The translations under genes were made by a program, and so were the position numbers. Shown here piece after piece: positions 45,801 to 59,000 of a stretch of DNA of 64,000 nt. This stretch comes from Myotis daubentonii. Lineage: Eukaryota; Chordata; Mammalia; Chiroptera; Vespertilionidae. The notes beneath the pieces are model-generated. The model was given only the letters and a program-made list of their open reading frames with translations, was not told the DNA's origin and did not search any database. Numbering within the stretch: position 1 is the first letter of the stretch; the number at the start of each line of letters is the position of its first letter. The stretch lies in NCBI RefSeq assembly GCF_963259705.1, contig NC_081844.1:29280294-29344293 (forward strand), written 5' to 3'.

Positions 45801-48800
45801 CCCCACTCCTGAGCACTGGCCACATCCCTGAGTCTGTTGAACCCCCTCCACCTTTCCCTGCACCCACAGGTGTATGTGACGAACCCCGATGGCTCCCCGG
45901 CTGGTCGCATTCCCGTGGCCACTCAGGGCTCCAATCAAGTGCATTCTGTGACCCGGGATGATGGCCTGGCTAAGCTCACCATCAACACACACAAGAGCCT
46001 GGAGCCCCTGTTGATCACTGTGAGTCTGCACCAGCAGGTCCCCACCCCAGGGAAACAGAGGACTTTATTTGTACAGCTGCTTCTAATGGTTGTACAAAGG
46101 GATCTTGTCATGTGCATAGTGGGGGTCGTTTCATTTGCATAAATGGGTCTTGCCATTCACATAGAGATGTTTCATTTGCATAGAGGAGTCTTGTCTGCAC
46201 ATGGGGTCCTCCTGGATAGAGGGTCCTCCTGCCATTTACACAGGGCCTCCTGTCATCTGCATAGATGATTTATAAGGACCATTGTGATGACATTAGCGTA
46301 CCTGAGTAACCTAAAATAGTCTGCCCATGTCCAGATCCTTAACTCCATCCCATCTGCAAAGTCCCTCCTGTCACACCAGGTGCCATATTGCCAGGTGCCG
46401 GGGGTTAGGACATGGACATCTCAGGTCGGCAGCATGCATCCCTGTTTCCCTGCTCAGGTACGCACAATGAAGGAGGGCCTCCCGGAGGGACGACAGGCTA
46501 CCAATCAAATGAAGGTCCTACCCTACAGTACGATGTATAATTCCAACAACTACCTGCACCTGTCAGTGCCCGCTACGGAGCTCAAGCCAGGGGACACGCT
46601 CAATGTCAACTTTGTCCTGCAAATGGACCCCGGCCAGGATGCTAATATCCGATACTTCACCTACCTGGTGCGTGGCTTCCTACAACCCCAAGGTCTCCCC
46701 CTACCTCACTTCTCCAGCCCTCGGAGCCCTATCTCATTCCAGATCCTCCCTCCGGCCTTCCTGATCCTTCTGCCAACCTGTCTCCCAAGGTCATGAACAA
46801 GGGGAAGCTGTTGAAGGTGGGACGCCAGGTGCGAGAGCCCGGCCAGGTCCTGGTGGTGCTGCCTCTGACCATCACGACAGAGTTTATTCCTTCCTTCCGC
46901 CTGGTGGCCTATTACACACTGGACAAAGGAGGCCAGAGGGAGGTGGTGGCTGATTCCGTGTGGATGGATGTCAAGGATTCGTGTGTGGGCACGGTAAGTG
47001 TTGCTGAGTCTCTGTGCCCATCTTGTGACTCTCAGCCCGGCCAAGACTCTCTGTCTGCCTCTCTCTGTCCTTCTGAACCCATTTCTATCCCCTGCTCATA
47101 GACTTCCTGCCTCTCTCTTCTCCTTCCCTATCATGTTTTTTCCCCTGTTTTAGTCTCAGTATCTCTTTTGCTCCCAATTTTCTCTTTCCTTGACTTTCTA
47201 CCTGATGCTGGTTTTGTGCGTCTCCCTTCTCTCTCTGTCTCTACATTTCTTTCCTTCCAGACCAGACCAGGACACCGATTGTCCTCTCCCAACCAAGGCT
47301 GGCGTCCTGCTGGGCTGACTTCTCCCTCCTGCCCCTCCCACCTCCTCACAGCTGGTGGTAAAAAGTGCCATGAAGGAGGAAAAGCATCAGCATCTTCCTG
47401 GACAACATATATTGCTCAAGATCGAGGGTAACCAGGGGGCTCGAGTCGGTCTGGTGGCCGTGGACAAGGGCGTGTTTGTGCTGAATAAGAAGAACAGGTT
47501 GACTCAGAAAAAGGTATGTCCCCATGTCACTGGGTTTGGGTAAAACATGGCAGAGGCAAAGAGATGGCATTGGGTTGAGGTGGGAATGGCACTGGGGACA
47601 ACCAGTGATGTGAGGTTGAGTGTGGGTCGAGTGCAGAGGTCATAATGGACAGAGACATGGGGATGGGTTGAAGTTCAAGTTGCAGATGGAAATGTGGATG
47701 GACAGGGTCTAAGTTGGTGACAGTCATGGTAAAGGGCACAGCTTTGAGTCCCACAGCAGCACACTCCGATCATCCACTGTGGAGTGTCTGGGCCCGGGAT
47801 GAGGATGGTAGTGAGGTTGGGTCGATGCGTTGGTGCTGACCTGGCCTCAGCCCGCCCTTGACCCCCTCCCCACCCTGCAGATCTGGGACACAGTGGAGAA
47901 GGCAGACATTGGCTGCACACCGGGCAGTGGAAAGAACTATGCAGGTGTCTTTACGGATGCCGGGCTGGCCTTCCAGACCAACAAAGGCCTGCAGACCGAG
48001 CAACGGTCAGGTGAGGAGTCAACCAGTGGACACCCAGGGAGGGGCAGCACTTCCACCTCCCAGATGGGATCCCGGACCCTGGTGCCAGTCCTGCCTCTAC
48101 CACCAACTAGCAAATCGCTCTCCTTTCTGAGCCTCAGTGTCTACATCTGTTAAATGGGAGCAGTAACACTCCCACCTTGCAGCTACTGTGAGGAGTAAAC
48201 CAGGGACAGGCAGTCAGTGCTTAACCCATCTTGTTCCTTCCACCTGCCCCTCAGATTTGACATGCCCGAAACCAGCCACCCGGCGCCGCCGCTCAGTGCA
48301 GCTCATGGAGAAGAGGAAGGGCAAAGGTGGGAGCCCTCATCTGCCTCCCCCACCCTTGTACCCTGTCCATTGTGATCCCAGCAAAATGGGAGGAGGGGAC
48401 GACCTGGACCTGGGCAGGTCCTTTCTGGGAGGCCCTGTGGGGACCTGAATGGAGGGAGATTGGTGTTCCCACAGCGGGTGAGTACCCCAGCAAGGAGCTG
48501 CGCAAGTGCTGTGAGGACGGAATGCGGGAGAACCCCATGAAGTACCCGTGCCAGCACAGGGCACAGTTCATCCTCCACGGCAAGGCCTGTGTGGACGCCT
48601 TCCTGGACTGCTGCAACTACCTCACCCAGCAGCGGCTGGAGCACAGCCGGGACAGCGACCTGGGCCTGGCCAGGAGTGAGTCCTGTGGCCTGGGGGGGCC
48701 TGCCTGAGGGCTGGTGGTGGTGGAAGGGGGAGGTGCCCATCACTGGGGACTAGAAATTGTGTGGATCAAATTTGCTTCCAAGAGCAAAGGCAAGTGTGAG

Positions 48801-51800
48801 CGGCTTGTGAAATTGAGGGAAATCATGTTATCAATTACAGGATGAAAAGTAACAAAAAAGAATGCTTCTGCTTAAAACCTAAGGAAGATTGGGAGACTTG
48901 CCCAGTGGCTGGCTTGCCAACCAATAGAAAATTAATGACCTTTTTGTCTTTAAATAGCCTTTAACTCAGAGACAAACTTGTGCGGGTTAAAAACCTTTCC
49001 CCCACTTGAGCTGTTTGATGCCCCAGAGTTCTGAATAGTTTAGTGAGGATTTTTTGGCAGCAAAGGTATTCTCCTAAACACCCCAGCACACTGCTCAGCA
49101 TCAGGGCATTAACCTTGATTTCTTTCCACCATGTAATTCACAGACTCCACTCAAATGTTGCCACTTTTTAAATTATTTTATTTTTCTCTAGGAAAAGGAC
49201 CCAGTTCAGAATCACACATTGCATTGGTGTGTCTGGTTGTGTCTCTTCAGCCTCCTCCTATCTGCCCAACCCCCAGGGTCTTTCTGTGACTCTCACACCC
49301 TTCACATACATGAGATATACAGGCCATATCCTCACACACATGAGCTATACAGGCCATATCTTCACACACATGAGATATACAGGCCATATCTTCACATACA
49401 TGAGCTATACAGGCCATATCTTCACACACAGGAGATATACAGGCCATATCTTCACATACATGAGATATACAGGCCATATCTTCACACACATGAGCTATAC
49501 AGCCCATATCTTCACACACAGGAGATATACAGGCCATATCTTCACATACATGAGATATACAGGTCATATCTTCACATACAGGATATACAGGCCAGATCAT
49601 TTGAAAGTTGGTCAGCCCCCTGAGTCTGCCTAATGTTACCCCTGCTCACAATCAGATTTTGCATTTTGGGCAGGGCTGTCCCAGAGGAGATATTTTGTCT
49701 TCCTTGGGGCCTCAGATCAGGAGGCAGATAGTATTGACTTGAACGGTCACTGGTGATATAAACCTTGATCACTTCATTAAGGTGGTGTCTGCCCTGTTTC
49801 TCCATGTAAAGTTCCTCTTTATTCCTTTTATGTATTTTTTATTATTATTTCGAGAGGCCCGGTGCATGAATTCGTGCACCAATGGCATCCCTCGGCCTGA
49901 TCTGTGGGATAAAGCCAAAACTGGCTCTCCGACATCCCCTGAGAGGTCCCAGATTGTGAGAGGGCACAGGCCAGGCCGAGGGACCCACTGGTGCACAATC
50001 AGAGCCGGGAAGGGATGCAGAAGGTTGGCCTGCTGGGGAGGTCCACAGGAGGGCTCCAGGGCATGTCCAGCCTGTCTCACTCAGTCCGGATCGGCTGGAC
50101 CCCAGCAGCAATCTAACCTACTTTTTGGAGTGTGTGCCCCCTGGTGGTCAGTGCATGTCATACTGAGCAGTTGAGCGGCCTTAGCATATCATTAGCATAT
50201 TAATCTTTGATTGGTTGAATGGATGACCAGACAACTGGACACTTACCATATTAGGTTTTTATTATATAGGATTGATGTCAGAGAGGAAGGGAGAGGGAGA
50301 GAGAGATAGAAATATCAATGATGAGAGAGAATCATTGATCAGCTGCTTTCTGCACCCCGCCCCCCCCCCCCCCCCCCACTGGGGATCGAGCCCAAAACTG
50401 CATGTGCCCTTGACCAGAATCGAATCCAGGATCCTTCAGTCTGCAGGTTGACTCTCTATTCACTGAGCCAAACCAGCTAGGGCTGAGTTTGTTTTTGTTT
50501 TTTTAACATCTTTTAAAATCTAAGTCAAGAGAGCTGTTCCCAAAGATAACTTAGCCTTTAAGACAAAAGATATGGATGGACGCCTTATGTGGTAACATGT
50601 GACTTTTGTGAACATGTTTACTCTAGAGGATGGGGCTAAGGCAGCTGTTGCCACAGTGGAGAAATATTTCTAACTTTTTGTAGCTGGAAAGCTCGCATCC
50701 CCTTCACCCCTCCACCCACAAAAGACACAAAGATTCCCAACACACGTGAGCAAAAGACTCTCTATCTTCAATCTCTTTGCAAATGATGACAACTAGGCAG
50801 GCCGCTTTCTACTCCTGACAGAGACTTTCTTCTGCAAAGAGAAGATAAGGCTACCGAGGGAGTTAGACCAACCTGCCGGGCTGTAGTTCACACCACGGGG
50901 AGATTTATTTCCCAGTTTTGTGCATGTTCTTTAGTCAAGTGGGGGTGAGACAGAGGATGGCTTAAAGTTTAAGTGGTTCTCAACCTTCCTAATGCCGCGA
51001 CCCTTTAATACAGCTCCTCATGTTGTGGTGACCCCCAACCATAAAATTATTTTCGTTGCTACTTCATAACTGTAATTTTGCTACTGTTAAAAATAGTAAT
51101 GTAAATATCTGATATGCAGGATCTATTTTCATTGTTCGTGACCCACAGGCTGAAAACAGCTACAAAGTTCAGAACCTTATGAAAATGCTTTTGTTTCTTG
51201 GAAATCAGGGGAAATGATTTCTTGCCTTTATACCAGCGCCCTTGTATAAAATATGACTTTTAACATTTTTATGGAGGCAGGAGCCCTCAAAGGAGGCCTT
51301 TAACTTACAGGCAAGTCATCATTTGTCCGTGGGTGTGTTTCGCTGCCAGGAACCGCTCCAAGGCCGTAGAGATGAGTAAGGGGCCAGCATGGGAAGTGGG
51401 TCTGCTCTAAACCCAGCTTGCCCCCCACCTGCACAGGTGACCTGGATGAGGAGATCATTCCGGAAGAAGAAATCATTTCCAGAAGCCAGTTCCCTGAGAG
51501 CTGGCTGTGGACCATCGAGGAGTTAAAGGACCCAGAGAAAAATGGGTAAGGCTGAGGCAACCCTCATTCCAACCCACCCCAGGCACTTCCTACCAACACT
51601 CAGGACCAGAACATTTAATTTGCATGCACCCCTACCGCCTCTGTTTTCTGGAATCATAGTGGAACTCCACAGCCCAACCTAGAAAAACCTCCACGTGCCC
51701 ACACCCACACCTCCAACCTGCTCTTGGGGCCCCTCATTACCTACTCTCCCCTATCATCTTCTCCTAAGGCCCCCATTTCTCCTCCTTCTAGAGTCTCCTC

Positions 51801-53987
51801 CAAGACCATAAGGATATTTCTGAGAGACTCCATCACCACCTGGGAGATCATGGCTGTGAGCTTGTCTGACAGGAAAGGTGAGGTGGTGGGTTCACAGGCC
51901 CCAGGGCCCCAAGCATTTTCTGTTTCTCATCCATCCCAAAGATCCCCTGCTTCTTGGTGGCTGACACTGTACCCCCTGGTTACTGGGTGGGGCGGGTGCA
52001 TCAGAGTCCACATCGTGGGTGCCAGTGGTTTTTATTTTATTTTAAATACTAGGGGCCCGGTGCACGAAATTCGTGCAATGGGTGTGTGTGGGGGGGAGTG
52101 TCCCTCAGCCCAGCCTGCCCCCTCTCACATACTGGGAGCCCTCAGGCGTTGACCCCCATCACCCTCCAATCGCAGGATCGGCCCCTTGCCCAGGCCTGAC
52201 GCCTCTGACAGAGGCATCAGGCCTGGGCAGGGGACCCTCATTTCCCCCATCACTGGCTCTGCCCCTTGCCCAGGCCTGATGCCTCGGCCAGAGGCGTAGA
52301 CCTCCATCACCCTCCGATCACCTGATCGGCCCCTTGCCCAGGCCTGACACCTCCGCCAGAGGTGTCAGGCTTGGACAGGGGACCCCCATCTCCCCCCGAT
52401 CACTGGCTCTGGCCCCCGCCCAGGCCTGAGGCCTCTGGCCCAGGAATCAGGCCTGGGCAGGGGACCCCCATCTTCCTCTGATCACTTGCTCCACCCCCCG
52501 CCCAAGCCTGACGCCTCTGACCCAGGTTTCAGGCCTGGGCAAGGGGACCATCATATCCCCCCAATCCCCGGCTCCGCCCCCCGCCCAGGCCTGATGCCTC
52601 AGCCAGAGGAGTTGACCCTCATCACCCTCCGATCACCAATCACCGGATCGGCCCCTTGACCAGGCCTGAGGCCTCCGGCAGAGGTGTCAGGCCTGGGCAG
52701 GGGACCCCCAGCTCCCCGCGGTTACAGGCTCTGCCCCTGCCCCTGCAGGAAGCCTCTGGCCTAGGCTTCCGGCCCGGGCAGTGGGGACCCGCAGCTGCAG
52801 CAGCCCCGCAATCGTGGGCTCCGCTTTAGGCCAGGCAAGGGACCCCTAGCTCCTGGGACTGCCAGTTTCGACCGTGCCCAGCTCCCATCGCTGGCTCCAC
52901 CCCTACTTCCCGCTATCACTGGCCAGGGCGGCAAAGGCGCCTGATTCTCCGATCATGGCTGGGGAGCAGGGCAAAGGCGGTCCCAGGGCTGCCTTTGCCC
53001 TGCCCCCCAGCTCTTAGCTCCCCCCTGGGTTTCGGATCACTGTCAGTGGCAGGGGGCTTCTTCCTGCTTTCCCTTTCGCCTCCCTGCATTGTGCCTACAT
53101 ATGCAAATAAACGCCATCTTGTTGGCAGTTAACTGCCAATCTTAGTTGGCAGTTAACTGCCAATCTTAGTTGGCAGTTAATTTGCATATAGCCCTGATTA
53201 GCCAATGAAAAGGGTAGCTCGTACGCCAATTACCATTTTTCTCTTTTATTAGTGTTGATGTTCTTGATATTTTAGAGAGAGAGGAAGGAAGAAAGACCAG
53301 AAACATTGATGGGAGAGAAACATCAACATCAGCTGGCTGCCTCCTGCATGCCCCTGTTGGGGATGGAGCTCAAACCCAGGCATGTGCCCTCACTGGGAAT
53401 CAAAACAGTGACCTCGTAGTGCATGGGTTGATGCTCAACCCCTGCGCCACGCCGGCTGGGCAGTGCTTTTTATTTTTTAAATTGATTTCATTTTTAGAGA
53501 AGTTTTAGTTTCACAGCAAAATTGAGCAGAAAGGCCCTGGCCAGTTTGGCTCAGTTGATTGGAGCATCTGCCTGTACAACAAAAGGTGGCAGGTTTGATT
53601 CCTGGTCAAGACCCTGGTTTCAGGCGATTGAGGCCTGTGCTGGAGGCAACCAATGAATGTGTCTCACAACAATGTTTCTCTATCTGTCTCTCCCCCTCCC
53701 TTCCATCCCCTCTAAAAATCAGTGGGAAAAAATATCCTCGGGTGATGATTAACAAAAACAAAAAAATATTCTATTAAAAAATGGATCAAAACCCTAGCTG
53801 GTTTGGCTCAGTGGATAGAGCGTCAGCCTGCGGACTGAAGGGTCCCCGGTTCAATTCCAGTCAAGAGCACATGCCCAGGTTTTAGGCTTGATCCCCAGTA
53901 GGGGGCATACAGGAGGTAGCTGATCAATGATTATCTCTCATCATTGATGCTTCTATCTCTCTCTCCCTCACCCTTCCTCGCTGAAAT

Positions 53988-54034
<47 letters not shown>

Positions 54035-55958
54035 TTTGAGCAAAAAATAGAGATTTCCTATATACCCTCTGCTATTCCTCACCCCACCCTACGCATAGCC
54101 GCCCCCACTGTCAACATCCCCCACCAGATGGGTGCATTTGTTATAATCAATTGTGAAGACCCCAAGTTCATCGCTGACAGTAGGAATTCACGCTTGGTGT
54201 TGTGCATTCTATGGGTTTGGTCTAATGTTTCATGACATGAGTCCACCATTGCAGTATCGTACAGAATAATTCGCAACCACAAACACTTTTAAGGAGGTGC
54301 TGTCGACATGATAATGGGTAAAGTGATTAAGAAAGAGGAGGAAGCAGGATGAAATGGGGATTGAAACATCGGTGGTCAGATTGGGAAGCGTGACAAAAAG
54401 GTTACCTGTCCCCGGTCACCCACAGCTGGAGTGAGACCTGAGGAGCTCTAGCCAAATGGGGATGGTTTACAGCAGGGCGGGGAGGGGTGAGGGAAGGAAG
54501 GCCCTGACTTTTAGTGCCAAATATAAGTGGGTGCCAAGAAGTCAGTCATCAAGGCAAGTACTATCCCACTGCAGCAGTTTCTAAAATAAAAGTGAGTAAA
54601 AGAAAAATCTATGATGAACAAAATATCCCAATTTTAAACAGAGACCAGAGCCAGGGCAGGTTCTATGTATAATTTAAAGGTTAAATTTGTCAAAAAATAT
54701 TAAAACATTAAAAGGCAGGTGTATTAAAACTCATAATATTAAGTGTAAATATTTTATTTATACCACAGCCAGAATTTATTATATTGTATTCTCATTTTGT
54801 TTAGTTATAACAAATAATAAATTAAACTTTATTATCATTTTACTTTTCTAACTTCAAGATTTAAAAATTCTGCTTCTTTGCTTATCTCATTTTTAATTGA
54901 AGGAATTCAAAATTTCTGCCAATTTCTCTTATTAAGAAAAATATCTTTTTATTGATTTGAGAGAGAGAAGTAGGGAGAAGGAGAGAGAGACATCCCTGAG
55001 AGAAAAACATCATTGGGCCACCTCCTGCACGCCCCCTACTGGGGATGGAGCTCAGAACCTGGGCATTTACACAGGAGTACATGGTTTCCTTTTGCCTGGG
55101 ACTCCATATGACCCAGCAGGAGCCACTGTGTGGCCTTAATCAAGCTACTCAACCTCTCCGTGCTCCTCCATAAAGTGGACAGGATAGAATAGCATGTACT
55201 CTAAGCACTGTTGGGAGGATTGCTATGAGTTAATACATGTAAAGCCCTTATAATAGTGCCTTTAAAAAAAGGAAGGAAGGAAGGAAGGAAGGAAGGAAGG
55301 AAGGAAGGAAGGAAGGAAGGAAGGAAGGAAAAGATGTACTGTGGGCTGGTGTGTTATTTTATATTTCTGGTAGTCCCATGAAAAAGGAGTATGATGAAAC
55401 TGATTTCAGGAATACATTTTATTTCACCAAAATATATCCAAAATATTATCGTTCCCACATTTTATAAAAGTTTACAAAACCACTATCACACTAATAATAA
55501 TGTTAAAACAATAAATTCATTACTATTTAAGTAAAGCAGATTTTTTAAAAAATATATGTTTTTTATTGATTTCAGAGAGAGGAAGGGAGAGGGAGAGTTA
55601 GAAACATCCATGAATGAGAATAATCAATTGGCTGCCTCCTGCACTCCCCCCACTAGGGATCGAGCTGGTAACCTGGGCATGTGCCCTTCCACAGAATCGA
55701 CCCGGGACCCTTCAGTCCTTGGGCCGACGTTCTACCCACTGAGCCAAACCGACTAGGGCTCATGGGAAACATTTTGATCTCTATTTTAGGATTCATTAAA
55801 TTTGCAGTTGAAAAAGTGGATTGACATATTCAAGTTGTTCCAAACATACTTTTAAAAGTCTTCCAATCACTAAATCAATCATCATTTTTTATTGTTATGT
55901 TTTTAAGATTTTTAAATCAATTTTTAGAGAGAGAGGAAAGAAAAGGGAGAGAGAGAGA

Positions 55959-56000
<42 letters not shown>

Positions 56001-59000
56001 GGATGTGAGAGTGAAACATCCATTAGCAGCCTCCCGCAGTCCCCCGCGGGCATAGAAGCCGGCAAATGGGCTTGTGTGCTGACCAGAACTGAACCGGCAG
56101 CCTTTTGGTGCACAGGACGACGCCCAACCAACTGAGCCACACTGGCCGGGGCCACCCACCATTTTTTCAAAAATGAATCTTCATTGTTGAAAGTCTTACA
56201 GATGCCCCCTTTGTTTGTTTGTTTGTCTTTTCCCCATTGACCCCCTCCACCCTGTACCCGCCCCTTCCAGGCCTTTATCACTCTATTGTCTGTGTCCATG
56301 GGCATCTTAAAAATTCTTTATCGTTGAAAGTATGACATTTGTCCCTTTTCCCCCATTGTCCTCTCCCATCCTGCCCCCATGGCATTTTTAAAATCGGGAT
56401 ATAATTTACATACCATAAAAGTCACCCCGGGTCAGTATATGATTTCAGTATATTCACAAGCACTAGTTTGGAAGTTGAAATCTGAGTTAGCTAAACTGAA
56501 ATAAAAGTAGAAATCCAGTTCCCCTTTGAGCTAGTCACCATTCCAGTCCCCAGTGACCACACGGGGCTGGGGGCTAGCATTTTGGGAAGCACAGATGGAC
56601 CCTTCAGTGAGTCTGACTCGCTTTCCTCCTCCACCTCTATCTCTGAGTAAAATTCAAAAGACATCGCTAAATCCTGGCAACTCCCAGCTACCACTATCAT
56701 TTGTAATTCATCACCATCAACATTCTCCAGTCTATGGGCTTCTACTAAAATCAGCTGAGCTCCGGACAGCTCCCGTGACAGGGATAAACCTTGAGAGGCA
56801 GGAACTTAGAGTTGAACTTGGACCCTGTCCACCCTGCCCTTCCCCTACCCCTGACACTCATGTTCTGTTCCCCTGGGCAGGGATCTGTGTGGCTGACCCC
56901 TATGAGGTGACAGTGGTGCAAGATTTCTTCATCGATCTGCAGCTGCCCTACTCTGTGGTTCGTAACGAACACGTGGAGATCCGAGCCGTCCTCTACAACT
57001 ACCGGGAAGCAGATACGCTCACGGTGGGTCCCTGGAGCAGGAGAGGCACGAGGGGAGACCTGGAGAGGGGCCCATGGCACATGCCCCTGACCTGATACTC
57101 TCTCCCTGGCAGGTGAGAGTAGAAATGCTCTACAATCCAGCCTTCTGCAGCTTGGCCACTGCCAAGAAGCGTCACCTGCAGACTGTAACCATCCCTCCCA
57201 AGTCCTCACTGGCCGTGCCTTATGTCATTGTGCCTCTGATGGTCGGCTTGCAGGAGGTAGAGGTCAAGGCCACTGTCTATCGGTACTTCATCACCGACGG
57301 TGTAAGGAAGACCCTGAAGGTCGTGGTGAGTCCTTGGGGCCCCTGCTGGCGCTTGTCCTTCAGGAGGGACTCTTGCTCTCCTTGTGCTGTCAACTCGGTT
57401 TGGAGCCCCAGGCTCTGAGACACTAATGCTGTCCGTGTTCAGCGTAGGAAAGTCAGGAGTCCCAGCAGTGTGACAGCAGGGCCATGTGAGGCAGGGGAGA
57501 CAAGCTTCTGCACATAAAATTCTAAGGGGGTGCCCAAACCTCCGCAGTAAAGATAAAAAATTGTTTTCCTTAAAATATAGTTTAATATCAAATATGGTAT
57601 TTTGTAGCATATTTCAGTATAAGAGTTTTGTTTTGACTTTATAAATTTTGGGGAAACATATTTCACAGACCAAATTTTATAAAGTAATAATATATGATAT
57701 GGGATATAGGAAAGTTCTACTTGTGAAAATGTATGTTTTTATTGATTTCAGAGAAAGGAAGGGAGAGGGAGAAAGAGAGAAACATCAGTGATGAGAATCA
57801 TTGATTGGCTGCCCCCCGCACGCCCCCTACTGGGGATCCAGCCTGCAACACAGCCATGCGTCCTAACCTGGGATGGAACGCTGACCTCCTGCACCATGTG
57901 TCAGCACTCACACACTGAGTCACACCGACCAGGCAGCAAAGTTCTGTTTTTACCAGTGATTTCAAATTTTTTAAAATTTTATGAGTTTATTGAGCCAAAC
58001 TGAATAACATGTGTTGGGGAACAAGATCTCAAATGTTCCATTACCTGTAATTTTTTACCTTAAAATATACATTAACAGTTACATTATTACTTTTTCCCAC
58101 AGTTTGGAACACTTTCAAATATAATAAGAGATAGAATCATCAGTAAAAGGCTTTGGTCATTTTTTCTCTTGTGAATATTTTTATCACTATTTTTTATTGT
58201 TTAAAGTATTACATATGTGTCCTTTTCCCCGATTGACCACCCCCATCATTCCTGCCCCCCAGGACAAGCCCCCACCACCGCAGTGTCCGTGTCCAGTGGT
58301 TATGTTAATATGCACATGTAGATGTACCACCGTTTTTTAATCCACTCATCTGTTGATGGGCACTTAGGCTGTTTCCAAATCTTAGATATTGTAACTTGTG
58401 CTGTTATGAACATAGGGGTTCATATATCCTTTCTGATTGGTATTTCTCTTGGTTTATATTCCCAGAGTGGGATTACTGGGTCAAATGTGAGTTCCATTTT
58501 TAATTTTTTGAGGAATCTCCTTTTGTCATTTTTTAAATATTTTAAAGCAAAACAAGTTCATAAGCAAGATCACTAATACTTTATTTATTTAATTATTTAT
58601 CTAATTTTCAAATAAAATACTTTGATAGCATTTATGAGGTTCACATTCCAGTTCTGTCCTACAAGCTGTGTGACTCTGGGAAAGTTACCTCAGCTCTCTG
58701 TTCTCCAGTTTCCCCATCTTTATAAGTTTGAGTTTTGTTTGGTTTTAAGATTTTTTTATTGACTTTGAGAGCAAAGGAGAGAGAGTGAGGGAGAAACATC
58801 AATGTGAGAGTGATATATACATCAGCTGCTTCCTGTATGCCCTCTACCTGGGATCAAGCCTGGAAACTGGGCATGTGCCCTGACCTGGAATCAAACTGGC
58901 AACCTTTCTGTGTACGAGACAAGCCCAACCAACTGAGCCTCACCGGCCAGGCCCGTTTCCCCATCTTTAAAATGGGAATGATAATAGCGGTACCCTAAAT

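Noticed and set aside
49219..49633. Frames of up to 134 codons on both strands with a [12 protein letters not shown] periodicity
   Set aside because: They come from a 30-bp intronic tandem repeat, whose period is divisible by three; they are not a gene.
53790..53900. tRNA-like sequence with A and B box remnants
   Set aside because: It is the tRNA-derived head of a Ves SINE followed by the SINE body; no mature tRNA fold is expected.
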